64,000 nt of DNA from Platanthera guangdongensis (lineage: Eukaryota; Streptophyta; Magnoliopsida; Asparagales; Orchidaceae), in NCBI GenBank assembly GCA_039583875.1, contig CM077152.1, positions 16,727,059 through 16,791,058 on the forward strand. Direction: 5' to 3'. The notes beneath the pieces are model-generated. The model was not told where the DNA came from. It searched no databases and saw nothing but the letters and a program-made list of their open reading frames with translations. Made by a program: the position numbers and the translations under genes. This document shows, piece after piece, positions 11,201 to 23,200 of this stretch; positions within the stretch are counted from its first letter, which is position 1; each line of letters begins with the position of its first letter.

Positions 11201-14200
11201 TAACCAAACAAAGTATTTCCGTGACGGCGGTCCGTCCGGATCTCAAAATCAAGCCAACTCTTGTTGCTGCAAATCTCCACTCGTTCACCGCCATCAGAGC
11301 AAACATCGCACCAGTCCCGGAAGCAGTCCAAAGAAAGTTTCCCGCTATGCACACAGAAGAAGACAACCAACCTCATAAGGCGCACTGCACCCAAGGGAGT
11401 GAACTGGGAAATCAGCATGCCGCAAAACTTCAGAATCTTAAGCACTTCCTCGCACGGGGGGAATCGAAATCCCGACCTCAAGGTAGTCTCGCAGATCGTC
11501 AACTAGCCATGAGGAGGATTCTGCATCCACTACTCAGCACGCGGTATCCTCACTTCAAAGTCGGCAGGAAGGCCGAATCTCCTCCTCCAAATCACAACTT
11601 GGTGCTCGGTAATAGAAGAGCGAAGACGCATCGGTCGAGCCGTATGTTTCAAGACCTTTCACAAAGAATAAAAAGTTAAGTTAAAAAGCTGTGCCAAAAG
11701 CCATTCGCAATGCACCCGAAAACATACATGTACCCCGACACGCGCGGAGAGCCCCCATACGAACGTTTGTGTATGGACACAGACGTGTACGCAAGCCAAC
11801 ATGCACGCTCAAGAGTGCGCGCTAAGAAACACGCGGCCTTGCCCGCGCACTAGGCGAGCTCGCGCCCACGCACCTGTGTGCCCAGGCGCGCACCCGCGCG
11901 ATCAGGCGTGCGCCGCCCGCACGCCCACACACGCGCGGATTCTCCCGGCGCGCCCTCGCTCGTGCACTTGAGCGCCCGCGAGCGCCCACGCGCAACCCGG
12001 TCTGGTAAGCACTTACATGCACGATCAGCAGTACGCATTCCAGCGCGGGCGCGACCGCCCCCATCTCCGCGGGGCGCCCACACACCCTCCTGCACGTGTC
12101 TACGCACACGTGCTCGTGTACGCCTGTACGCGTCCCGCGCACCGTCACGACCACAAAAGCAATAACTTCCTCCCTCAGGCATGATTATCGTTTCTCCTAT
12201 ATCAAAATATATACTGATATTTTTTTACCCAAGTTTACAGAGCACAACCGCTCGCCAGCGCCAGTCCGTCACCATTCGCCATCATCGCCGCCATGAAAGT
12301 GAACAGAACAAGATTTTTATTTTTCTTCGTCCGAAGCGATCTCGTGCAACAAGGATCTGGAGGGTAATTGTTAGGGATGAACCTCATTTTATATGTGATG
12401 GGTGTGCACATAGCCACCTCCCCCCATGATCACCATTAAAATTAATGGGATCATGGGTTTGACCGAGCGAGCGATCACCACACTCGATCCCCACGCGTCG
12501 ATCCCACTACTCATGATGGGGAAACCGCCACGACTCGCCGGCGGGGAGCGGCCGGCCTCCTCCCCGGATGTCAGCCACCTGCCCCCGTTCATGCGGCCAA
12601 GGGGGCAGCTGTTGAATTTTGTGAAGTGGAAGTGGTTGACGGGACAGGCCGGGCGGCCTGGGCGGACAGCGTTGGCGGACAGCGTTGGCGGACAGCGTTG
12701 GCGGACAGCGTTGGCGGACTAGGCGGACTGGGCGGACTGCGATGTGCGGCCTGGTGGAAGGTCTAGTGGAAAGCCGGCTGTCTTCTGAGCGGGTTGTTTG
12801 CATGGAGTCTGCGGACTGTGCGGCCTGGTATCTGCGGATAGGGCGTTGGCTGGTTGATTTAGCCAAGGAGCGGATAGAGGCTTGCGGACTGGTGCATTGC
12901 TCAGTGGCCGTGGTGCAAGCTTGTGTTGTTTGGCGGTTTGGCTCATGTTCGCGGGAAGCTTGCGGACTCGTGTGTCCGCGGTATGGGCTGTTGCGGACTG
13001 GGAATAGAGCTTGGCTGAGGCCTTGTCGAGCTCTGGTGTTACAGTAGGTGCTTTGCTGTGGAGGTCGATTGGCGGACTGGTGTGTGGAGTCTGGGAGATG
13101 GCTGCTGCGTTGGTCAGGTGCGCGAGGAGCTTGCGGACTGCTGGCGGTCTGTGCTAGGGTGTTTGGCGGACGAGAGTTTGTTTCTGCCATGCTCGCATTG
13201 GTCTGATGGTTTTTTACTTGGTCACACTCTGTGCCAAGACCATGGTGTCCGCAGTATCCGCCAAGTCCGCTGTTGACCGGGCGGACTGTTGTTATCTGCC
13301 TTTGGTCGTGGACTTGTGGCGGATTGAGGCTTGAGTCTTGCGGACTGCCTCGGGTTTGTGCGGACAGCCATTGAAGGGGGTTGCTTTCCTGCAGTGGTCG
13401 GGGGCTTTGCGGGCTGATGCCTTGTCCGCATAGCTTAGGCAGACTGAAGAGGGTTCGCCAATGTTGCCTTGCTCCTGGCGGTTTTCCTTGGTATCCGGCT
13501 AAGTCCTTGCAGACTCGGCGGACGGTGTTTTGCTATCGCGCGGGCTGGGGCGGTGTCTCTATCTCTAGGGCGGTGACCACACTCCTCACCTCGCCTATAA
13601 ATAGGACCCCCCTGGCAGGTCTACAGTAACTTGAGTGAACAGTAAGTTGGGTTGGGCAAGGAGCTGCGGTCTCAGTTTGTCTGTCCGCGCGGATTGATTC
13701 AGGGCTGGCGGTTTGTTGTGTGCAGGTCGCGCGGGTAGCTTCAAGGAGCCAGGAGTTTGGCTTTGACTTCGGTCAAGTACTTGGAACTTGTGCGGTCTCT
13801 GCGGATTCAGCAGGAGGTCGCTCTGCGGCTTGTCAAATCTGTTTCAACTTTGCCAGCTTCAATAACCTGTCTGCCGGCTTCAGGCGGGTAGGGGGTGTGT
13901 TCCTCAGTTCAGTGTCAGCAGGAGACAAATAACGGTGTGTCCGCGCGGCCTCGCGGCTTCGACAGACTCCATGGCTATTCGGCGGATTGTAGCTTAAGTT
14001 CGGGCGATCTCAGCGGACTCGGCGACCTCGGCGACCTCGGCGGTCTCGGCGGACTCCGCTGCTGTCCGCCCGGCTTGGTTTTTGATGCTTTCTGTTTACA
14101 GCTGTTTATACTAGCGAAATCATGTCTCGCTACGTATACCTCGCATTGTAAAGAAGTGAATGTATAAAAGATCTGCTTGTGCTTCCATTGTTTGTTGGGA

Positions 14201-17200
14201 TTAGCCTTTTTTCCTTGGTTTTCCACTGGTTCAACGTGAGAACTGGGTAGTGCCGAAGATATTAATTTGGTGTTTGGGCTACCTTGCTGACCACGCTGAG
14301 AAAATTTAACATGGTATCAAAGCCAGGTTCAGTTGTGTGAGCGGTAGCCAACAAGTGTTGTTACTCAGTGCTTGAGTGGTGATCAACCTGTGTTGTTGCT
14401 CGGAGCTTCTGAAAGGTTGCCAACAGGTGTTGCAATGGAAGGGAGCTTTGCAAGGGGTCTTGGCATTGAACTCTTAACGCCGACTAACTTTAAGAAGTGG
14501 AAGTCGTACATGAAGAGTTATCTTCTTGGCGAGGAGCTGTGGGAAGTCGTCGGTGGTGACGACAGGCAGGAAGTCACGGCTGCGTTCGGTACTACTGATC
14601 AGGTTAGGCTCTGGAGGAGAACAAATGCTAAAGCGTAGTTTATCCTCAAGAGAGTCGTGTCCCCAGAACTGTTTGATCACATCGTTGGATGTGAGTCGAC
14701 TGCTGATATTTGGACAACCATTGATGAGTTGTTCAATAGGAAGAATGTGGCGCGGCTTCAGTTTCTGGAGAATGAGTTGGCCAGGGTAACTCAGGGAGAC
14801 CTTTCCATCTCGAGGTACTTCTTAAAGATGAAGAGCTTGTGTGCTGAGCTGTCGGCACTGGATCCTGATGAGCCTATCTCTGAGGTTAAGATGAAAAGGC
14901 ACATTATCCGCGGCTTGCGGAAGGAGTATGTGGTCTTTGTCACATCTGTTCAAGGGTGGGCTACTCAGCCGTCTTTGTTGGAGCTGGAGAATCTGCTTGC
15001 ATCGCAGAAGAGCTTGGCAAGGCAGATGGCTGGAGTGAATCTTAATCAGGAAGGCAACAAAGCTCTCTTCTCAGGCAAGAAGAAAGGATGGGAAGGGAAG
15101 AAGAAGAAGAAGGTGTAGGCCGCTGGTGATAAGGAGACTTCAACTTCATATCAGCCGGAGCGGAGCAATGCTCCTAAGGACTGGAAGAAGAACTTGAAGT
15201 GTTACCAGTGTCATCAGCGAGGGCACTTCAAGCGGGACTGCAAGGTCAAACTGCAGGCTGGGCATGCTGCGGGAAAGGAGGAAACTTGCTCGAGAAGTGA
15301 AGAAGCAGAATGGGGCGGAGCTTTCATGACGGGCACTTGTGTCCGTGCCTTGTCTGTTGAGGACTTCAACGACGAGTGGATCGTGGACTCCGGGTGTGGT
15401 CATCACCTCAACGGAGACAAGTCAAAGTTCACCTCCATGAAAGCATACTCAGGTAATGAAGCTATTATCACTGCTGATAATATTGTTTATGCAGTAGAGA
15501 AAGAAGGGGGTCGTGTCTTTGGGTAGTGATCAGGGGTCACTCACGTTAAGGAGTGTGTATCACGTACCGGGCATGAAGAAGAACCTCTTCTCGGTGACCA
15601 ATGCAGTGGACGCTGGTTATCATGTTCTGTTTGGGCCAACAGACGTGAGGTTCCTTCGCAACGTATCAGCAGTGAAGGTTGATGTTGCTCATGTAGGGAG
15701 GAGGGTGAAGAACTTGTTTGTTCTTGCCACCAACTCTTATGTTGATAGGATGAGGACCAATTATAGCGCTGTTATCTGGCATGAGAGGCTGAGGCATGTT
15801 GGCATGGACAAGCTGAAGGCGATGGCTAGTAGAAGTTTGGTGAAGGGGTTGCCTAAGTTGTCCTCCTTTGGTGACGGGCATGTTTGCGCGGGCTGTCAAT
15901 ACGGTAAGGCACATCGTCTTCTGTTTGATAAATCATAAACAAGGAGCAAGAAACCATTGAAGTGCATACATGGCGACTTGATGGGACCGACGGTTACTGC
16001 CAGCCTTGGTGGAAGCAGATACATGCTTGTCTTGATTGATGACTATTCAAGGTATACTTGGGTGTACTTCTTGAAGGAGAAGTCGGAAGCCTTCCGTTTG
16101 TTTGTGGAGTTTAAGGAGTTGGTAGAAGGCCGGCTTGGCTTGCGGATCAAGAAGCTTAGAACAGACAACAGTGGTGAGTTTATCTCCTCCGAGTTTTCTA
16201 ACTTCTGCAGGAAGTACGAGATCCAACGAGAGCTTACTTGTGCTCACACTCCACAACAAAATGGGGTAGCGGAGCGGAAGATCCGTCATCTGACGGAGAC
16301 CTGTAAATGCTGGCTTCATGCGAAAGATATCCCAAGGTCCTTTTGGGCGGAGGGGATGTCTTGTGCTGCTTATGTCATCAACAGGATGTCACTCAGCCCT
16401 ATCAACATGACGACTCTTATTGAGCTGTTGCTGAAGGAGAAGCCGAGTGTGGGACACCTTAGGCTGTTCGGTTCAACTTGTTACGTGCATGTCCCGGATG
16501 CTTCACGGACAAAGCTGGATGCGAAGACAAGGAAACTTGTCTTTGTTCGCCACGATGAGCGAAAGAAGGGATGGAAATGCATGGACCCTGTGACGAAGAA
16601 GTTCGTGTTGTTAAGAGACATTGTCTTTGACGAGCTGACGTCATATGGAGGTGGCTCGGTTGAGCTAACCGGAAGTAGCAAAGTTGATGAAGCACCGGTG
16701 GTGGCTGCTGAAGGCTTGGAAGAGGAGCTTGTTGTTTCACCAGCAGCTCCTGTTGCTTCTAACTCCGAGGCTGAGCCTTCTGGCTCAGGAAGCAGGGGGA
16801 GCACTGCTCAATGCTTGCCCCAGGTAGGAGTTGAGCCCGAAGAAGCAACGGAAGCAGTTAGAAAGGAGCCGACCCTTCGGAGATCGAAGAGGGTTGTTAA
16901 GCCACCGGCTCGGTACTGTGATGGGAATGCAGTGAGCTTTGTCTCCTGCTTCTTTGCAGGTCCTCTGGATGAGCGAGAGCCTGCAAACTTCAACGAGGCC
17001 ACTGGAGTTAAGGAGTGGGAAGATACCATGAAAGAAGAGATTGATGCTCTGAAGAAGAATGAAACCTGGGACCTTGTGCCCAAGGTCGATGGCATTATTC
17101 CGGTTACTTGCAAGTGGGTGTATAAGTTGAAGAAGAAGGCTGATGGGAGCATTGATAGGTTCAAAGCTCGTCTGGTCGCTAGAGGATTCTCACAATAGTA

Positions 17201-20200
17201 TGGAGAAGACTATGAGGAGAAATTTAGTCCGGTTGTGAAGATGACTTCAGTTAGAGTGGTGATCGTCTTGGCTGCTAGCAATGGATGGAGATTGTGGCAA
17301 CTCGATGTGAAGAATGCCTTTCTTTACGGAGAGATTGATAAGGACATCTTCATGGATCAACCGCTTGGTTTTGTCTCTGAAAAGCATCCGGACTATGTCT
17401 GCAAACTCAGGAAGGCTCTCTATGGGTTGAAGCAAGCTCCTAGAGCGTGGTATGAGAAGATTGTTGAGTACTTACAATTCTGTGGATACCTTGCTTCTAA
17501 CTCGGATTCAAGCTTGTTCGTCAAGAAGAAGGGGGAGCTACAAGTCTGGGTCCTACTGTATGTGGATGACATGATCATTACAGGGAATTCGGAGGGGGAT
17601 GTAGCAAGGCTCAGGGCTGAGCTTGCTATACGCTTCGAGATGAAAGACTTGGGAGAGTTGCATCACTTTCTCGGTCTTGAAGTGGAGAGGAAGGAGTGCG
17701 GGATTCTCATTAGCCAAAAAGGGTATGCAGATCGCATTGTGAAGCGGTTCGGCATGGGCGAAGGGAAGAAGTGCTCTACTCCACTAGAACCTGGGCTGAA
17801 ACTTCGACGAGATGAGGGAAGGGTTCTTCATGATCCCTTGGTGTTCAGAGCTCTTGTTGGGAGCTTGATTTACCTGACGATTACAAGGACGGACATTGCT
17901 TATGATGTTGGACGAGTAAGTCGGTTTATGGCTGAACCAAGGAAATCTCATCTAGTGGCGGCGAAGGGTATTCTGAAGTATGTCAAGGTGACTTCTGACA
18001 CGGGACTCCTCTATGGAAGGGACTCGGAGTTTGCGTTGCTTGGGTACACGGATGCTGACTATGGCGGTGATTCGGATGATCGGAGGTCTACTTCAGGTTA
18101 TGTGTTCACTTGCAGTTCAGCTAGCATCTCGTGGTGTAGCAAGAAGCAGGACTCGGTGTCCGTCTCAACTACGGAGGCAGAGTATAAGGCTTCGGCCTTG
18201 GCTGCTCGGGAAGCCATCTGGTTGAGGATGCTTATAGAGGATGTTCATGAAGAAGTGCAAGGGTTGACTTTACTCCGGGGTGACAATGAGAGTGCTCTCA
18301 AACTGGTTAACAATCTAGTGTGTCACGCCAGGATCAAGCATATAGAGATCGATCACCATTTCATCAGGGAGAAGGTGTTGGAAGGATCTCTGCTGGTCGG
18401 GCATGTTCAGAGTGAAGATAATCTTGCTGACATCTTCACGAAGCCACTGTAGAAGGGGCCCTTTGAGCGCTTGCGCAGCTTGTTGGGCTTGGTCACCACT
18501 TCCCACTTCAAGGGGGAGTGTTGAATTTTGTGAAGTGGAAGTGGTTGACGGGATAGACCGGGCGGCCTGGGCGGACAACATTGGCGGACTAGGCGGACTG
18601 GGCGGACTGCGATGTGCGGCCTGGTGGAAGGTCTAGTGGAAAGTCGGCTGTCTTCTGAGCGGGTTGTTTGCATGGAGTCTGCGGACTGTGCGGCCTGGTA
18701 TCTGCGGATAGGGCGTTGGCTGGTTTATTTAGCCAAGGAGCGGCCTGAGCGGATAGAGGCTTGCGGACTGGTGCATTGCTCAGTGGCCGTGGTGCAAGCT
18801 TGTGCTGTTTGGCGGTTTGGCTCATGTTCGCGGGAAGCTTGCGGACTCGTGTGTCCGCGGTATGGGCTGTTGCGGACTGGGCTTAGAGTTTGGCTGAGGC
18901 CTTGTCGAGCTCTGGTGTTACAGCAGGTGCTTTGTTGTGGAGCTCGATTGGCGGACTGGCGTGTGGAGTCCGGGAGATGGCTGCTGCGTTGGGCAGGTGC
19001 ACGAGGAGCTTGCGGACTGCTGGCGGTCTGTGCTAGGGTGTTTGGCGGACGGGAGTTTGTGTCCGCCATGCTCGCATTGGTCTTTGATGGTTTTGGACTT
19101 GGTCACACTCTGTGCCACGACCATGATGCTCGCAGTATCCGCCAAGTCCGTTGTTGACCGGGCGGACTGTTGATATCTGTCTTTGGTCGTGGACTTGTGG
19201 CGGATTGAGGCTTGAGTCTTGCGGACTGCCTCGGGTTTGTGCGGACAGCCATTGAAGGGGGTTGTTGTCCTGCAGTGGTCGGGGGCTTTGCGGGCTGATG
19301 CCTTGTCCGCATAGCTTAGGCGGACTGAAGAGGGTTCGCCAATGTTGCCTTGCTCCTGGCGGTTTTCCTTGGTATCCGGCTAAGTCCTTGCGGACTCGGC
19401 GGACGGTGTTTTGCTATCGCGCGGGCTGGGGTGGTGTCTCTATCTCTAGGGCGGTGACCACACTCCTCACCTCGCCTATAAATAGGACCCCCCTTGCAGG
19501 TCTACAGTAACTTGAGTGAATAGTAAGTTGGGTTGGGCAAGGAGCTGCGGTCTCAGTTTGTCTGTCCGCGCGGATTGATTCAGGGCTGACGGTTTGTTGT
19601 GTGCAGGTCGCGCGGGTAGCTTCAAGGAGCCAGGAGTTTGGCTTTGACTTCGGTCAAGTACTTGGAAGTTGTGCGGTCTCTGCGGATTCAGCAGGAGGTC
19701 GCTCTGCGGCTTGTCAAATCTGTTTCAACTTTGCCAGCTTCAATAACATGTCCTCCGGCTTCAGGCGGGTAGGGGGTGTGTTCCTCAGTTCAGTGTCAGC
19801 AGGAGACGAATAACGGTGTGTCCGTGCGGCCTCGCGGCTTCGGCGGACTTCGTGGCTATTCGGCGGATTGCAGCTTAAGTTCGGGCGATCTCAGCGGACT
19901 CGACGACCTCGGCGGTCTCGGCGGACTCTGGTGCTCTCCGCCCGGCTTGGTTTTTGGTGCTTTCTGTTTTCAGTTGTTTATACTAGCGAAATCATGTCTC
20001 GCTACGTATACCTCGCATTGTAAAGAAGTGAATGTATAAAAGATCTGTTTGTGCTTCCATTGTTTGTTGGGATTAGCCTTTTTCCTTGGTTTTCCGCTGG
20101 TTCAACGTGAGAACTGGGTAGTGCCGAAGATATTAATTTGGCGTTTGGCTACCTTGCTGACCACACTGAGAAAATTTAACAGCAGCCGCCTGGGCCGCCC

Positions 20201-23200
20201 CCGCCTTAGCCTCCTGAACGGCCATGGGGGCGGGCGCCCCCCTCTCCCAGCCACCCGTGCGGCCGAGATGGGCGGCTAACCGGGCCGCCCCCGGCCTAGC
20301 CGACGGAGGCCAAAGAGGCTGCCGCCCCCTCACCCTGGCCGCCGGAGGCCTAAGGGGCGGCCGCCCTCCCTATCCCTCGGCCGCCGATGCATAGTTGAAG
20401 GGAGAGGCTACCTCTCCCCAGCCGTCGTTGGCGGCCCTCCCTCGCCGACGAACTTGACGACAAGTTTGTCAGCCGCCCGTAGAGGCCCGCTCCCTCCGTC
20501 CGATTATGGGGGAGCGTCCTTGTCCATTCGATCAACGCATAACCACTCACTAACCACCAAGTTAGTGTGGGAAATTTAATTAATGTTTTATTATTTATTC
20601 ATGGCGGTCTCCAAATAGCGGGATACGTGTATCGAAAACTATAGTAAAAACATTTATGAAGGTGGTTACGGTGTGCGGATAGCCGCGTAACCACCTCCCG
20701 GAGAGTATAAATGGAGTCTCGGGTCTTCTCATTTCTCATCTTTTTCTGATCTTTTCACTTTGGAGTCTTCTTCTAGCTAAGGTTGAAGTTCTGTCAATTT
20801 TCTCCTACGAGACACCTCCGAGCCACACCCGAGCCGCATTCGAGCCACACTCAAGGCACAAGCGAGTCAAGTCAAAGACACCTGACGAAGCCCGATTATT
20901 CAAGTTTCAAGCGGCTCCTGCAACTGCAAGATCAAGTGTTCCGCCTCCCATCCAGAATCGGCAAGCCTCTATCTGAAGACCACCAACTTGAAGCGCAATT
21001 TGTAACAACTCCTGATGCGACAGCTTGTCGTCCGTCGTGTGCAAAGTGTTCTCTCACCCCATAATTGTAACGAGAGGTGGTCTGTCACCCTCGGCTTCAC
21101 GAACTAGCTGTAATCGCTAGAAAATAGTGAATTTTGACCGGCATAGATCCGGTCACGTGGTTTTTTATTCAGTTGTGGGGTTTTTTCAAGTTAAAACTGC
21201 TCGTGTACAATCGACCTACTCTTTTTGTTGTGTGCGTGCTCGATCGTCCCGAGAGCTAAGACGGTCCAAGAATTCCGGTCCGACCGGGATGTCGAGTTAG
21301 TTAGCAACAATAATATATTATTCTTTATTCTATGAGTGCACATATATGAATTCATACACTTGTAATTTGACGACGAGATGTGTTCACATAAGATGATTGC
21401 GATGGTAATCTATGTGCTTGATTAATAGGTGTTAATCTTTCATGTTATAAAAATAATTCAATTAGAAAAAAATTCAATGTTATAAAAATATGTGTGTTAG
21501 GTTCCCGATTGGTTCGATCTTGAACACAAATCAACATTCTAGCTGGTGTTAAATAATTATCTGGGTGTGTTTAATCATTGATGCGGCCTAACTCGGCGTC
21601 TTTGTCGAAGCGGAATAACCTGGACCGCCTTAGCTCTTGGAACGGTCGAGTGCGCACACAGTAATGAGATGAGTCGATCGTACACACAAAGTTTTAACGT
21701 GAAAAAATCCCTCAACCGGATAAAAAATCATGTGACCGGATCTGTGCCGGTCAAAGTCCACTATTTCCCGGTCGTTACAGCTTCTCCGATGAACCGAGGG
21801 CGACAAACCGCTTTTCGTTACAATTTGGAGATGAGAGAACACTTAGCACTCGGCGGACGACAGGCAGTCTCGCCCGGCGTTTGTTACAAATTGCGCTTTG
21901 TAGCGATAGGCTTTGCTGGGCGTCACACTGGCACTGAACGCGGGAGCGGAGCACTTGAGTTTGTGGTCGCGAAGGCCTCCCGGAAGCGGGGAGATCGGGC
22001 TTCGTCAGGTGACTTGAAGGTGACTCAAACGCGGCTTGGAGATGGCTCGAATGCGTCTCGAGAGTGGCTTGAATGCGGCTCGGGAGTGGCTTGAATGCGG
22101 CTTGAAGATGACTTGAGTATGGCTCTGGAGCGACATGAGTGCAGCTCGAATGCTGCTCATAGGAGAAATTTGGTAGAGCTTCGATCTGAGGAAGAATAAA
22201 GTTGGGAGAAAAAAGATTAAAAATGAGGAGGCCTGAGCTCCTTTTATAGCATCCAGGAGGTGGTTATGGTGGTTACGCGGCTATCACACACCATAACCAC
22301 CGTTGAAGCTAGGAAAATTCCCGACCTCAGAAATAGGATCAAGACAGTCTAAGCTTACTGATTCTACGGTCTGACGTCGCAGATCAAGTGGCTAGCTCGA
22401 GAGATAGGAAACTATCTATAAGCACACCCCAAATGCTCCAACAGGGAGGTCCCACCACGTACCCGGAAGCTTAGAAGAAGCTTCCCCTCCGCAACCAAAA
22501 GGCTGGGCGAGGTATTTGGCAGGAATGGACTGGGCGAGTATCCACTTGGGGGGGACCTCGACCTCTTCCAAAAGTTCCATTTCCAGTACCCATGGGGGGC
22601 TATTTATAAAGAAATCCTGGGGGGGTATAGGCGAGTATCCATCTTCTGCCAGCGAGTTACAAGGGATACTTGCCCATACTCGCAGGTTAGTCGTCCAAGC
22701 TCGCGAGTTACTCGCCCAAGCTCGTCTCTGCTCGCCCAATCTCGCATCTGCTCGCCCCTGCTCGCCCAAGCTCCCCACAGCTCACCTCTGATCGCCCAAG
22801 CTCGCCTCTGCTCGCTCAAGTTCGTCTCTGCTCGCCACACCTCGCCTCTGCTCGCTCAAGCTCTCCTCTGCTCGCCACAGCTCGCTTCTGCTCGCCCAAG
22901 CTCGCCACAGCTCGCCGAATGGTCTGCGGATAGCCGTCTGCTGGGGTACTTCTGATCTCGACGAATTACGTGTTATACAACCACCATTATAAATATTTTT
23001 GTTATTGTCTAGGGGCGCAAATTAGGATAATTAATTTTGCTATTTGTACATCAATTTATTTAATAATGAAGTTCCCCCGCTAACCTGACGGTTAGTGGGT
23101 GGTTACACGCGAATCGGGCGATGGAGAACATCTTGAAAAGATCGGACGGCGGGGACGGGCTCCCATGGGCGGCCGACGAACTTACCGCCGAACTCGCCGG

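Larger units (their letters stand above)
12610..20181 (+). mobile_element. Element B: near-complete Ty1/copia retrotransposon inside the element A 3' LTR
   Basis: 5' LTR 12610-14311, primer-binding site TGGTATCAAAGC at 14312, gag-pol 14435-18452, polypurine tract AGGGGGAG ending 18518, 3' LTR 18519-20181. The 5-bp duplication GCAGC is exact at 12605-12609 and 20182-20186. The order PR-INT-RT-RNase H is copia. Four in-frame stops (14636, 15116, 15936, 17196) and one frame change near 15515 disable an otherwise full-length polyprotein. Confidence 0.95.
6193..21309 (+). mobile_element. Element A: pol-less Tat-type Ty3/gypsy retrotransposon with gag and antisense ORF
   Basis: 5' LTR 6193-7575, internal region 7576-12368, 3' LTR 12369-12609 plus 20187-21309, interrupted by copia element B. 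The host 5-bp duplication ATAAT is exact at 6188-6192 and 21310-21314. The internal 4.8 kb carries a gypsy gag remnant, a 31-bp tandem array and an antisense ORF, but no protease, RT, RNase H or integrase. The gag zinc-finger style and antisense ORF point to the Tat lineage. It would need enzymes from an autonomous relative to move. Confidence 0.88.

Noticed and set aside
14312..14323. Possible tRNA-like sequence at LTR edges
   Set aside because: Only the 12-18 bases complementary to initiator Met-tRNA are present; these are primer-binding sites, not tRNA genes.
18405..19157. Trp/Cys-rich ORFs in the LTRs of elements B and E (also 12685-13276, 62000-62700)
   Set aside because: Arise from repeated GCGGACT words inside LTRs; no start context or domain.
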